From an uncultured Eubacteriales bacterium (lineage in GTDB: Bacteria; Bacillota; Clostridia; Oscillospirales; CAG-272): a DNA stretch of 32,755 nucleotides. Position 1 is the first letter of the stretch; the number at the start of each line of letters is the position of its first letter. The translations under genes and the position numbers were made by a program. Where the stretch lies: the NCBI GenBank assembly GCA_934486825.1, contig CAKSQF010000022.1, forward strand, positions 1 to 32,755, in the 5' to 3' direction. Under the pieces are notes generated by a model, which worked only from the letters and a program-made list of their open reading frames with translations, ran no database searches and was not told where the DNA came from. Positions 16,238 through 25,132 of this stretch are shown here, piece by piece.

Positions 16238-17791
16238 ATGAACTGTGAAAACCGCGGCGGAAAAAGCCGCAGAGGAACAACTTCATACGGTCCGACCGTC
16301 GGTTGCGGAAAGAAAAAATGTTTTCGGAGGACGGCGGCTGCCGTCCTCCTTCTTTTGTCAATGCTTGTAACGTCCCTTGCGGGATGCACATCGGGCAGAC
16401 CGTCCGATAATACGACGGACGGCATGAAAACGACTGCTCTGCGGGACGCGGATGAGGAGCCGGATACCGATGACGGGACGACGGATTACCGCACAGGCTA
16501 CAAAAAGGGCATGACACTGCCCGACGAAATGCCGGTATTGCGTATCGACACCGATGGCGGAGCGGCGGTAAGCTCCAAAACCGAATACGTAAGCGGCTCC
16601 GCGAGCCTTGACGAGCCGACCGGAAGGTTCTGCTTTTCGGAAAGAGGACTTTCACTGCGCTGTCGCGGCAACTGGACATACTGGGGTACCGGGTACGCCA
16701 AAAAATCATACAGGCTGAAATTCGACAGCAAGGTGAATCTGCTCGGGATCGAGAGGGGCGCGTCAAAAAACTGGGTTCTGCTCGCAAATTTCGCCGATCG
16801 CTCGCTTGTCCGCACGGCTGCGGCGTTTGCCGCCGCGGGCGTTGCCTCGGGCATCGGATATGTTCCGTCGTCGGCATGGGTGCGCCTGATTCTGAACGGT
16901 CGGGATCTCGGCGTCTACCAACTCTGCGGACAGACGCAGATCGGCAAATGGAGGATCGACATATCGGACGATCCGGAGACTGTTGACAGCGACTATCTTA
17001 TCGAGCTTGACAGCCGTGCGAGGCTGTCCGAGTGGACGGGCGGCAACTGCTTTGAGGCGGGCGGACGCAGGTTCGTGATAAAGAACGACGCGTTTCACCC
17101 CGATTCGGCGGCGTTTCTGAAGGAATATTTCGGACGCGTGTTCGCCGCGCTCGGGGGCGGAAACGAAGAGGAAATATGCGCGCTTATCGACATCGACTCG
17201 TTCACCGACATGTACCTTTTGCAGGAGTTTGTGAAAAATCTTGATGTCGGCTGGTCCTCCTTTTATCTTGTCAAAAAGGCGGGCGGGAAGCTGTATCTCA
17301 CCTGTCCGTGGGACATGGACCTCGGCTTCGGCAATTACGGTGCATACGGCGGCGACAGTCCGGACGGACTTTTTGTCGGAAACCCGGATTATGCCGGGAC
17401 CGACAATGCAAATCCGCTCTTTTCCGCGCTCTGCGGGTGTGATTTTTTCGTAAACGAAAAAGTCCCGGAACGCTTCGCACTGATCGGCGGACAGATGAGA
17501 GACGCGGCGGTTGCCGAAATCGAAAGACTTTATGCCGCATATGCGGACGAATTTGAGGACAATTTCAGGATATGGCAGGTGCTCGGCAGTCGTGTCGATC
17601 CGTGTCCGCCCGCAGTCTGGTCGATCGACAGCGTCGGCGGAAACGTCGGCTTTCTTGTTGACTTTATAAATCGCAGATACGGGTATCTGGCGGAATATTT
17701 TGCGCTTCCCGAAAAGCCGTCCGACGGTTTTGCGGACGCACCCGTGCGATCTGTTTTGCCGTATGACAGCTGTAAAAAAACTGCCGTATAA
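16238..17791 (+). CDS. CotH-kinase-like lipoprotein
   Basis: A 517-residue exported lipoprotein. The signal peptide has an unusually long, basic n-region and a clear lipobox LAGC (C50). The body matches the CotH kinase family, atypical protein kinases that in Bacillus phosphorylate spore coat proteins. Visible signatures are LSLRCRGNWTYWGTGYAKKS (an RGNS-type entry), SKNWVLLANFADRSLVR, LNGRDLGVYQLCGQ, and TCPWDMDLGFGNYG, the likely metal site (DxD). IDIDSFTDMYLLQEFVKNLDVGWSSFYL is the mid-kinase block. Its position on the outside after a membrane propeller protein suggests it modifies or binds surface protein, an inference. The start at 16238 has only a distant AAGGAC. Confidence 0.8.
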   Translation: MNCENRGGKSRRGTTSYGPTVGCGKKKCFRRTAAAVLLLLSMLVTSLAGCTSGRPSDNTTDGMKTTALRDADEEPDTDDGTTDYRTGYKKGMTLPDEMPVLRIDTDGGAAVSSKTEYVSGSASLDEPTGRFCFSERGLSLRCRGNWTYWGTGYAKKSYRLKFDSKVNLLGIERGASKNWVLLANFADRSLVRTAAAFAAAGVASGIGYVPSSAWVRLILNGRDLGVYQLCGQTQIGKWRIDISDDPETVDSDYLIELDSRARLSEWTGGNCFEAGGRRFVIKNDAFHPDSAAFLKEYFGRVFAALGGGNEEEICALIDIDSFTDMYLLQEFVKNLDVGWSSFYLVKKAGGKLYLTCPWDMDLGFGNYGAYGGDSPDGLFVGNPDYAGTDNANPLFSALCGCDFFVNEKVPERFALIGGQMRDAAVAEIERLYAAYADEFEDNFRIWQVLGSRVDPCPPAVWSIDSVGGNVGFLVDFINRRYGYLAEYFALPEKPSDGFADAPVRSVLPYDSCKKTAV

Positions 17792-17858
17792 TGCAAAAGT
17801 ACAAAAAATCCCGTCGCAGTCGCAGTCGGGGTTGTACCGTTAAATTGTCCGAATTTGC

Positions 17859-17887
17859 TTGACATGCGGAAATTTATATGTTATAAT
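17859..17887 (+). promoter_or_regulatory. Consensus promoter of the first GH93/sialidase-fold gene
   Basis: TTGACA (17859-17864), 17 bases, TATAAT (17882-17887): a perfect sigma-A type match. Transcription would start near 17894, about 50 bases before the gene. The upstream gap 17792-17858 has no strong terminator. Confidence 0.9.
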
Positions 17888-17946
17888 TGCATAAATTGCG
17901 GCATCGGGCGACCGCAGAAACGAAAAGACAGACCCGATCGGAGAAA

Positions 17947-19488
17947 ATGATGAAAAAACAGATAGCGAAGGCTGCGGCGACGGCTGCGGCTGTGCTCGGA
18001 CTTCTGTCGGCACTTGCGGGCTGTGCACCCGGAGTCGCACCTCCCGCCGAAAGCGGCAGCCGGACGGCGGCAGTTACCGAAGCTGCACCGAAAAAACTTG
18101 AGATCACCGACGAATTCAGGATAAGCTGCGCAAGAGGGGACGGCATCGCGCTCTCGCTTGCCGGACGGCTTCAGACCGAGCTGAAAGACAGTCTCGGCGC
18201 TTCGGTTAAGCTGAACACCTCTTTTACCGAAATTCCCGAAAAGGAGATTGTCGTCGGAAAGCTGTCGCGTGCGGACGCGGAAGCCGTATACGGCGGACTC
18301 GGCGGTGACGGCTGGACGGTAAAAGCCGAAGGAAACAGAATATACATTGCCGGCGTGTCAAACAAGGGGCTCTGCACGGCATACGATGCCTTTGTTGCCG
18401 CACTGCACGGCGGTAAAATTACGGAGGGAATGACGATGAACGGAAAATGTCCTCTTATAACAGGATTTGATTTTGAAAAGGGCGATTACACCGACACCAA
18501 GGTGTCGAGCGCGTATCCGAGAATTTACCGTCTCCGCGACGGTACAATGCTGCTCGGATACGACGGCATGAGGTTAAAGACCTCGGACGACGAGGGGGCA
18601 AGCTGGTCCAGACGCGAGGTGCAGGCGAGCGGCGACCGCAAAGGAGTCGCAAACGCGGCGTTCTTCGAGGACGATGACGGAGTGATATATTATGCCTACC
18701 GTTCGGTATACAGTCTGACCGAGGGCGGCAAGTATTACGGGCTTCACGTCAGCACAAGTCATGACAAGGGTAAGACATGGGAATATCATTCGGCGATAAT
18801 CGAGCATGTCGATCCGCTCGGCGAAAAGGGCGTATGGGAGCCACATCTGGGGATTCTCAACGGAAAACTCACCTGCTTCTACGCAAACGAGATTCCGTCG
18901 GCTACCCACTACCAGAATATCGAATACAAGCAGTGGGACGAAGAGAAGAAGGAATGGAACAATCAGACTGTTGTGTCCGACGGAGACAAGCACAAATCGC
19001 GCGACGGCATGCCGGTATGGCAGCGGCTTTCGACCGGCGAATATGTCTGCGTTATGGAAGCGTTCGACAAGACGAACAACAACAAATTCTGCGTAAAGCT
19101 CACGTATTCGGCGGACGGGATAAACTGGAGCGAGCCGATAACCGTAATGAGTCCGCTTATTAAGGAGACCCGCTGTGCGGCGCCCTACATCGTCGAGCTC
19201 CCGAACGGACAGCTCGTCGTAAGTTGTCAGACAGACGAAAAGCTGGGCGAGCCGACCAAGGGAACGCACATGGCGATATCGGTATCCGACGGAACGCCGG
19301 TCAGATATCTTACCGAAAAGAATTTCTCGGAGCACGGTTATCCGTTCGGCGCCGACGATTCGACCGACTGCTTCTCCACATGGAACGGAATGTACGTTAC
19401 CGATAATTACATATTCTTCTGCACGAGCGGCTCAAAGGGTCACGGCGTGCGGGTAATGAGAGTAAAGCTTGAAACATCCGAAAACTGA
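17947..19488 (+). CDS. Sialidase-fold lipoprotein, GH93/BNR-like (copy 1)
   Basis: A 513-residue surface lipoprotein (lipobox LAGC, C26). Residues about 50-155 resemble the GH20b-like domain that precedes many glycosidases (EIPEKEIVVGKLSR, NRIYIAGVSNKGLCTAYDAF). The rest is a six-bladed propeller with Asp boxes such as TSDDEGASW and YPRIYRLRDGTMLLGYDG. GVWEPH (E298) and YVCVMEAF (E371) are 73 residues apart, close to the catalytic pair of GH93 exo-arabinanases as I recall it. Automated annotation would probably say exo-alpha-sialidase; the substrate is not known. The ATG at 17947 (or 17950) follows GGAG; the longer frame from a TTG lies inside the promoter. It has a paralogue 16 bases downstream. 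Confidence 0.78.
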   Translation: MMKKQIAKAAATAAAVLGLLSALAGCAPGVAPPAESGSRTAAVTEAAPKKLEITDEFRISCARGDGIALSLAGRLQTELKDSLGASVKLNTSFTEIPEKEIVVGKLSRADAEAVYGGLGGDGWTVKAEGNRIYIAGVSNKGLCTAYDAFVAALHGGKITEGMTMNGKCPLITGFDFEKGDYTDTKVSSAYPRIYRLRDGTMLLGYDGMRLKTSDDEGASWSRREVQASGDRKGVANAAFFEDDDGVIYYAYRSVYSLTEGGKYYGLHVSTSHDKGKTWEYHSAIIEHVDPLGEKGVWEPHLGILNGKLTCFYANEIPSATHYQNIEYKQWDEEKKEWNNQTVVSDGDKHKSRDGMPVWQRLSTGEYVCVMEAFDKTNNNKFCVKLTYSADGINWSEPITVMSPLIKETRCAAPYIVELPNGQLVVSCQTDEKLGEPTKGTHMAISVSDGTPVRYLTEKNFSEHGYPFGADDSTDCFSTWNGMYVTDNYIFFCTSGSKGHGVRVMRVKLETSEN

Positions 19489-19504
19489 AAGGATATTTTT
19501 TGAG

Positions 19505-21061
19505 ATGAAAAACAGTCACTGCACGAAAACGATATGTCTGCTTCTCGCGGCGCTTCTGCTGCTTCCGATCGTCTCCGCATGCGGCGGAAAGGACGGCGGG
19601 GAAACGACAGCGGTAACCACTGCCGGGACGGCGCAAAAAACGATAAGCATTGACGGCTCATATCTGATGAGCTGTCCTGCGACCGACAGCACCGCCGTAT
19701 CGCTTGTCGCATCGATTCAGCTTGCCGCGTCGAAGGCGGGAGTCGAGCTGAAAATGAACACATCGAGAACCGAGGTGCCCGAAAAGGAGATCGTTGTCGG
19801 CAGGGCTGACCGCAGTGAGACCGAGGGCGTTTACTCCGATCTCGGAGAGGACGGCTGGAAGATCGCCGTGATCGGCAAAAAGGTATTTATTGCGGGTGCG
19901 ACCGACAAGGCGCTCCGTGATGCCGTCGATTCGTTTATTACGACATTTATAAGCGGAAAAAGCGTTATAGAGATACAGGAGGAACTTTGCGTGACCGGAA
20001 ATTCACCTCTTATGAGCATATCATGGAAGGACGACGGAGAGATCATCGGGGCGAAGAACGCATCGGGCGGCTACCCGAGACTTTATCAGCTCCGCGACGG
20101 CACTCTTCTGCTTGCGGTTGACGGAATGATGATAATGCGCAGCAATGACAAGGGAACCACATGGGAGCGCCGCGCGGTCACGACCGCAAACAACATGCCC
20201 GGATGTGCGAACGCCGCACTTTTCCAGACCGATGACGGGACGATCTATCTCGGCTACCGTTCGACCGAGCACAGAAAGGACGGCTCGTTCTACGGGTCGA
20301 TTCATGTAAATTACAGCACCGACAACGGCGCAACATGGAGCTATCACTCCTGCGTTTACGAAAATATCGAAAAGGACGGAGCATACAAGGGCGTCTGGGA
20401 GCCGCATTTCGGCATGATGGACGGCAAGCTGACCGTTTTCTATGCAAACGATTCGACCGACACGACCAAATATCAGAACATCGAATACAAGCAGTGGGAC
20501 GAAGAGAAGAAAGAATGGAACAACAGAACGATCGTCTGCGACGGCGACAAGCACAAGTCGCGCGACGGCATGCCTGTATGGCAGCAGCTTTCGACCGGCG
20601 AATACGTCTGCGTCATTGAGGCGGCGGACACGACGAACGACGGGCTCTTCTGCGTGAAACTGACATGGTCGGCTGACGGAAAAAAGTGGTCAACGCCGGT
20701 TGCGGTGATGCGTCCGACCGAAAAGGGCAAGCGCTGTGCGGCGCCTTACATAGTCGAGCTTCCCACCGGACAGCTTGTGATAAGCTGTCAGACCGACGAA
20801 ATATCGAAGAAGGAAAACGTTTACAAGATGGCAACCGTTGTCTCGGACGGAACCCCGGTAAGAAAGCTGACCGAGAAGAATTTCTCGGCGCACGATTATC
20901 CCTACCCCGACGACCGCGCAAATCAGAATTCGATGTGGAACGGCATGCTCGTCACCGATGACTATATTTATACCTGCACCAGCCCGAGCGACGGACTCGG
21001 TGTGCGCATCAACAGAATTGCCATCCCCGACTTTTTAAAGAAAACAAAAAAGGAAGGCTGA
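19505..21061 (+). CDS. Sialidase-fold lipoprotein, GH93/BNR-like (copy 2)
   Basis: A 518-residue tandem paralogue of the preceding gene, with the same order: lipobox VSAC (C26), GH20b-like domain (VPEKEIVVGRADR, KKVFIAGATDKALRDAVDSF), then the propeller. Shared blocks include YKQWDEEKKEWNN, DGDKHKSRDGMPVW and RCAAPYIVELP. GVWEPH (E299) and YVCVIEA (E372) keep the 73-residue spacing. It differs mainly in the signal peptide and loops, as expected for an older duplication with possible change of substrate. AAAGGA lies about 12 bases before the ATG at 19505, and there is no separate promoter, so it is probably co-transcribed with copy 1. Confidence 0.78.
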   Translation: MKNSHCTKTICLLLAALLLLPIVSACGGKDGGETTAVTTAGTAQKTISIDGSYLMSCPATDSTAVSLVASIQLAASKAGVELKMNTSRTEVPEKEIVVGRADRSETEGVYSDLGEDGWKIAVIGKKVFIAGATDKALRDAVDSFITTFISGKSVIEIQEELCVTGNSPLMSISWKDDGEIIGAKNASGGYPRLYQLRDGTLLLAVDGMMIMRSNDKGTTWERRAVTTANNMPGCANAALFQTDDGTIYLGYRSTEHRKDGSFYGSIHVNYSTDNGATWSYHSCVYENIEKDGAYKGVWEPHFGMMDGKLTVFYANDSTDTTKYQNIEYKQWDEEKKEWNNRTIVCDGDKHKSRDGMPVWQQLSTGEYVCVIEAADTTNDGLFCVKLTWSADGKKWSTPVAVMRPTEKGKRCAAPYIVELPTGQLVISCQTDEISKKENVYKMATVVSDGTPVRKLTEKNFSAHDYPYPDDRANQNSMWNGMLVTDDYIYTCTSPSDGLGVRINRIAIPDFLKKTKKEG

Positions 21062-21080
21062 GCCTTACCCGTAAGACCCG

Positions 21081-21120
21081 AACGGCTTCGTCCGACGGAA
21101 AAATCCGTCGCGGAGCCGTT
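21081..21120 (+). terminator. Hairpin after the paralogue pair
   Basis: AACGGCT pairs with AGCCGTT (21081-21087 with 21114-21120) and CGACGGA with TCCGTCG (21093-21099 with 21104-21110), closed by an AAAA loop and broken by a small internal loop. Only a short T-run follows, so partial termination is plausible. Confidence 0.5.
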
Positions 21121-21162
21121 TGCGGCATTGTTTTGCAAATTTCGTGAAAAGGAGTCTCCGAT

Positions 21163-22140
21163 ATGAAAAAATGGAAAACATCCTTGATTTTGTTGCTTGT
21201 GTTTGCCTTGCTTGCGGGCTTTTGCGGATGTCGCACAAGCGATGATCGGTACACGGCGATATATGAAGAGATCGACCGTCTGCAAAAGGAGCGCAAAAAG
21301 CTCACCGACGAGAGAGATGCCGTCGTATACGAGGAAGAAGGCAAGGAAAAGGCGTCTTTCGTGATATGCTTTGACACGGCAGACAGCAGTGTCTATTCGA
21401 CCGCTTATGCGCTGATGAGGGAGTACGGCTTTCCCGGCGTTGTCGCGCTCGGTGCGGATACCGTTCTCGGCGAGGGGAACAACATGACAAAAGAGCAGCT
21501 CTCCGTGCTTCTCGGCAACGGTTGGGAGCTTGCGCTTGCCGACAGGGGAGAAGGAGTGCCGTTTGCCGACGCCGCCGAGCTGTCGTCGTATATAAAGGGC
21601 TTTTTTGACGCGGCGGAGGACGATACGCTCCCACGTCCGACGACTTTCTGCTTTTCGGAGGGTAATTACAGAAAAGAGTTCGACGCTGTCCTTGCCGAAA
21701 ACGGATTTTCGGTTCTGCGGCATTTCGGCGAGGAAAAGGAGCCGATAATTTCGATCGGGTTTTCGTCAAAGCCGTGGAGAGTCGGAAGCGACAGGGTGCG
21801 TGCGGCGCAGTCGAGCGCACGGCTGACCGTCGAAAGAGCGATAACCCGCAAGGGAACGGTTGCGGTGAGCGTCGGCAGAGTCGCCGAAAACGTCGAGGAC
21901 GCATCGGTCGATTGCAGTCTCATAAAATTCGAGAGCATGCTTGATTCGCTTGACGGTTATGTGACGCACGACCTGATAATCCCGTCGGTCTTTTCGACCG
22001 CATACGCCCGCAAAGCCGAGGCGGAGGCGAACAGGGAGGCTGACGAGGCGATTTATCTCGGAAAGCTTGCCGAAATAGACGGAAAGATAGCGGAAATCGA
22101 CGCCGAAATCGCCGCGCTTATGAAAAAAACGGTTGAATGA
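21163..22140 (+). CDS. Degenerate polysaccharide-deacetylase-like lipoprotein
   Basis: A 325-residue exported protein with a signal peptide and a loose lipobox (AGFCGC). A coiled coil (about 33-55, EEIDRLQKERKKLTDERD) leads into a NodB-like domain: ASFVICFDTADSSVYSTAYALMREYGFPGVVAL and QLSVLLGNGWELALADRG. The NodB TFDDG motif is FDTA here, and the HxxxH zinc motif is LADRG, so metal-dependent deacetylation is unlikely. A second coiled coil ends the protein (EIDGKIAEIDAEIAAL). A strong AAGGAG precedes the ATG at 21163. It sits among the glycan genes, so a glycan-binding or structural role may be guessed. Confidence 0.65.
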   Translation: MKKWKTSLILLLVFALLAGFCGCRTSDDRYTAIYEEIDRLQKERKKLTDERDAVVYEEEGKEKASFVICFDTADSSVYSTAYALMREYGFPGVVALGADTVLGEGNNMTKEQLSVLLGNGWELALADRGEGVPFADAAELSSYIKGFFDAAEDDTLPRPTTFCFSEGNYRKEFDAVLAENGFSVLRHFGEEKEPIISIGFSSKPWRVGSDRVRAAQSSARLTVERAITRKGTVAVSVGRVAENVEDASVDCSLIKFESMLDSLDGYVTHDLIIPSVFSTAYARKAEAEANREADEAIYLGKLAEIDGKIAEIDAEIAALMKKTVE

Positions 22141-22195
22141 GGTTTTTGCACAAAAAGTATGTGTTTTGGTATATGCTTTTGCAAAAATCTGTCGA

Positions 22196-22224
22196 TTGAA
22201 AATATCGGCGGCAACAAGTAAAAT
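22196..22224 (+). promoter_or_regulatory. Promoter of the third GH93/sialidase-fold gene
   Basis: TTGAAA (22196-22201), 17 bases, TAAAAT (22219-22224). The preceding 22143-22186 stretch has an A/T-rich imperfect hairpin that could stop the upstream transcript. Confidence 0.7.
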
Positions 22225-22297
22225 AAAATCACGGTTTTGCCCGTAATAAGATAACGGAGGACGGCTTCCGCACGAACGGATGCCGGAACTGGTCAAT

Positions 22298-23956
22298 ATG
22301 AAGAAAATGTCGGTGTATCTTAAATACACGGCGGCAGCACTTGCCGCGGTAATCTGCGTCTGCGCATTGCCGTCATGCAAAAAGCCGGATGAAACGCCGG
22401 TCACCACGACAGGGGCACAGATCGGGGCTGACACAGCCGATTTGTCCGGATACAGCATCGTTTACGGCGGATTTTCGGCGGCGTCGATAAGACTCGGTGC
22501 CGAAAAGCTTGCAAAAGAGCTGGGAATAAAGGCGTATGCCGACAAAGATGCCTCCGGGGATCATCCGGATATCGGCGACAGAGAAATCCTTCTGGGATCG
22601 ACCGATCGCGAGGCGTCCGCCTCGGCGCTTGAAGAACTTAAAAAAAGCACCCAAAAGAAATACGGCTATGAGATAAAGGTTTCGGGAAAGAAGATTACGA
22701 TTGTCGGAACCAATGTCGAGGCAACAACGGAAGGGATCAAAAGATTCATGGAAAAGGTAAGCAGTACCGGGGACGGCAGGAAAACGCTTGCGATGAAGGA
22801 CGGAGAGAACGTCATCGGCGGATACGAAATGATTGTTGCCGCGTCGAACGGCACGCGTCTCAAAACGGTGTTCACCTCCGACATATACCGCCCGCAGAGC
22901 GGATCATGGTCGGTCGGTTGCGAATACCCGACCGTGATAGAGCTTCAACATCAGCCGGACGAGAGCAAAAACGGACTGCTGTATGCGACTCAGGAGGGAT
23001 ATTTTCAGCCTTTCTGCTTCCGCATCTACCGCAGTAACGACGGCGGAAGGAAATGGACCAAGGTTTCGCAGGTACAGGAGACGATAGATACAACGATCGA
23101 CGGCTACGAGCAGCCGCACCTGTTCGAGCTTCCCGAAAAGGTGGGCGACATGCCTGCGGGAACGCTTATCCTCGGCGGCACGTCGATAGACGGACCTCAC
23201 GAGCGCAAGTCGCAGATATCGCTCTGGAGAAGCTATAATCTCGGAAAGACATGGGAGCAGTTCACGATCGTTGCGACCGGCGGCGGTATCGGTGAGGGCG
23301 TATGGGAGCCTTTTCTGACATACGAAGACGGCTGGCTCTACTGCTTCTTCTCGGACGATTCGGATCCGAAGCACGATCAGAAGCTGTCATACAGACGCAC
23401 GCAGGACGGTGTGACATGGAGCGAGCAGGTCGATGTAGTGGCATGCGGAAATTTCGATGACCGTCCGGGCATGATCTCGATAGCGAAAATGGGCAACGGA
23501 AAGTATTTTGCGGTCTACGAATTTGTAAATTACGGCGGTAAGAGCGGAAATCAGGTCTTCTACAAGACCTCCGATTCGATAAGCGAATGGGACACCGCCT
23601 CCACCGGAACGGCACTCAGAACCAAGGGGGAAAAGACCTACTACGGCGGCGCACCCTGGTGCGCATGGACGCCCGCGGGCGGCGAGTGCGGAACTCTCGT
23701 GATAGTCACATGGGTCGGCTGTGAAAGCAAGATGATTTTAAGCTTCGACTACGGCGAGACCTTCGAGTCGATCGACAGCCCGCTTACATATCCCGAAACG
23801 GGCACATATGCGAAGCAGAAATTCGGATATTCGCCCTCTCTTTTCTTCTCGGCTGACGGCAAGACGCTCTATTACGCGAACTGCATCCAGTACAAAAAGT
23901 ACGAGGGCAAAGACAACTTCTGCAGGATCACCCTTGCGAAAATGGAAATAGAATAA
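22298..23956 (+). CDS. Sialidase-fold lipoprotein, GH93/BNR-like (copy 3, divergent)
   Basis: A 552-residue lipoprotein (lipobox LPSC, C27). The N-terminal GH20b-like domain (REILLGSTDREAS, YEIKVSGKKITIVGTN) precedes a propeller with the Asp-box-like YRSNDGGRKW. EPF in GVWEPFLTYEDG (E337) and FAVYEFV (E408) are 71 residues apart, matching the pair in copies 1 and 2. RPGM and CFFSDDSDP are further shared marks of this family. It diverges enough from copies 1 and 2 to suggest a different substrate or cleavage mode. Two Met are possible: I choose 22298 since it begins a normal signal peptide (MKKMSVYLKY). GGAGG lies far upstream (22256-22260). Confidence 0.75.
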   Translation: MKKMSVYLKYTAAALAAVICVCALPSCKKPDETPVTTTGAQIGADTADLSGYSIVYGGFSAASIRLGAEKLAKELGIKAYADKDASGDHPDIGDREILLGSTDREASASALEELKKSTQKKYGYEIKVSGKKITIVGTNVEATTEGIKRFMEKVSSTGDGRKTLAMKDGENVIGGYEMIVAASNGTRLKTVFTSDIYRPQSGSWSVGCEYPTVIELQHQPDESKNGLLYATQEGYFQPFCFRIYRSNDGGRKWTKVSQVQETIDTTIDGYEQPHLFELPEKVGDMPAGTLILGGTSIDGPHERKSQISLWRSYNLGKTWEQFTIVATGGGIGEGVWEPFLTYEDGWLYCFFSDDSDPKHDQKLSYRRTQDGVTWSEQVDVVACGNFDDRPGMISIAKMGNGKYFAVYEFVNYGGKSGNQVFYKTSDSISEWDTASTGTALRTKGEKTYYGGAPWCAWTPAGGECGTLVIVTWVGCESKMILSFDYGETFESIDSPLTYPETGTYAKQKFGYSPSLFFSADGKTLYYANCIQYKKYEGKDNFCRITLAKMEIE

Positions 23957-23961
23957 ATCGC

Positions 23962-23992
23962 GCACCTCTGCCGTTTTTTACGGCAGAGGTGC
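23962..23992 (+). terminator. Strong rho-independent-type hairpin
   Basis: GCACCTCTGCCGT and its exact complement form a 13 bp stem with a TTTTT loop, five bases after the stop codon of copy 3. Only a broken T-run follows. Confidence 0.8.
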
Positions 23993-24031
23993 TTCGGTTT
24001 TGCGGATATGCGGCGGATTTCGGAAAACTTC

Positions 24032-24060
24032 TTGAAAAAACGACTTTTCTGTGCTATAAT
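24032..24060 (+). promoter_or_regulatory. Promoter of the AraC-type regulator
   Basis: TTGAAA (24032-24037), 17 bases, TATAAT (24055-24060), 30 bases before the ATG at 24091. Confidence 0.8.
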
Positions 24061-24090
24061 TACGGAACTACACGAAAGGGTTGAAAGCCG

Positions 24091-25062
24091 ATGGAAAAGC
24101 TTGCACTCTATGAAAGAAATCCCAACGATGCGGGCGGTCTTCTGCGTATTACAAGGATATTTTTCGATTTCGAAAAAAAGATATTCCCTTACTGGTATCC
24201 GATGCAGAACGATCCGCAAAAATGCTGTCACCTTCATCTTCACGAGAAGCTTGAGCTTCTCTATGTCATAAAAGGCGGGATAGATTTTTCGATAGCGGGA
24301 GAAAATCATTCCTGCGGTGCGGGGGAGATACTTGTAATAAACCCGTTTGAGCCGCACAGCGGAAAGATTACGCACGGGAAAGGGCGAACGCTTTATTATG
24401 CCTTCAATATAGACCTGCGCAGTCTTGCCGACGCTCCGGTTGACGGTATACGCGAACGGATATCGGCGCTGATCGGCGGCGGGTACCGCTATCCGACAGA
24501 GCTTTCCGACTCCCGCAAGCTTGCGGCGGTGTGCGGATCGCTCAACCGCATCCTTGAACAGCGGCGCGACGGGGGATACGACGGGGAATACGACGGGGGA
24601 GTCAACGGGGCGGTCGCACGGCGCGGCGGGCTTTTTGAGCTTGCGCACATATGTCTGATACTCGACGCGCTCGGAAGTCCCGAAAAGAATCCGCTCGGCT
24701 GCAGCCGCTCCGCCGAATTCATTCAGAAGGTTATAACTGCCATTTCGGGGGAGGAGCTTGCCGCGGTCACCCTTGAGGGTACGGCAAAGAAGCTGTCCTA
24801 CAACAAAGCCTATTTCACCACCGTTTTCAGAAAGAATTTCGGAACCACCTTCACCGATTTTCTCAATCATTACAAGATCGACTGCGCAAGAGGCATGATA
24901 AGAAGCGGAAGCAGGAACATGAACGAAATATCGATTGCCTGCGGCTTCAATTATTACGCCTATTTCTTCCGCCGGTTCAAGGAGATCTGCGGAATGACGC
25001 CGGTTGAATTTGCCGCGCTCTGCGACAGAGAGATGCGGCGGTCCGAACCGCCGCGGGACTGA
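24091..25062 (+). CDS. AraC-family transcriptional regulator
   Basis: A 323-residue regulator. An N-terminal cupin (about 45-115: HLHLHEKLELLYVIKGGID, INPFEPHSGK) should bind the inducer, probably a sugar. The C-terminal double helix-turn-helix (about 225-310) shows LEGTAKKLSYNKAYFTTVFRK and MNEISIACGFNYYAYFFRRFKE, which match the family consensus well. A Gly/Asp-rich linker between them comes from a 12 bp DNA repeat. AAAGGG precedes the ATG. It lies between the GH93-like genes and the GH31 gene, in the same direction, so it most likely controls one of these; the palindromes before GH31 are candidate operators. Confidence 0.9.
   Translation: MEKLALYERNPNDAGGLLRITRIFFDFEKKIFPYWYPMQNDPQKCCHLHLHEKLELLYVIKGGIDFSIAGENHSCGAGEILVINPFEPHSGKITHGKGRTLYYAFNIDLRSLADAPVDGIRERISALIGGGYRYPTELSDSRKLAAVCGSLNRILEQRRDGGYDGEYDGGVNGAVARRGGLFELAHICLILDALGSPEKNPLGCSRSAEFIQKVITAISGEELAAVTLEGTAKKLSYNKAYFTTVFRKNFGTTFTDFLNHYKIDCARGMIRSGSRNMNEISIACGFNYYAYFFRRFKEICGMTPVEFAALCDREMRRSEPPRD
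24567..24614 (+). repeat. 12 bp imperfect repeat in the AraC linker
   Basis: Four units of a CGACGGGGGATA-like sequence (24567-24578 and three more) encode DGGYDGEYDGGVNG. The frame is kept, so unit number may vary without killing the gene. Confidence 0.75.
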
Positions 25063-25103
25063 CAGATATAAAATCCGTATATACCGACGATAAAAGCGGT
25101 ATA

Positions 25104-25132
25104 TTGACGAAGTCTCCCTTTCGTATTATAAT
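25104..25132 (+). promoter_or_regulatory. Promoter of the GH31 gene
   Basis: TTGACG (25104-25109), 17 bases, TATAAT (25127-25132), 38 bases before the ATG at 25170. It overlaps both arms of a nested inverted repeat. Confidence 0.8.

Noticed and set aside
15178..16877. Long minus-strand frames (229 and 413 codons) opposite the RCC1-type and CotH genes
   Set aside because: They mirror codon bias of the plus-strand genes, which have clear domains and ribosome sites.
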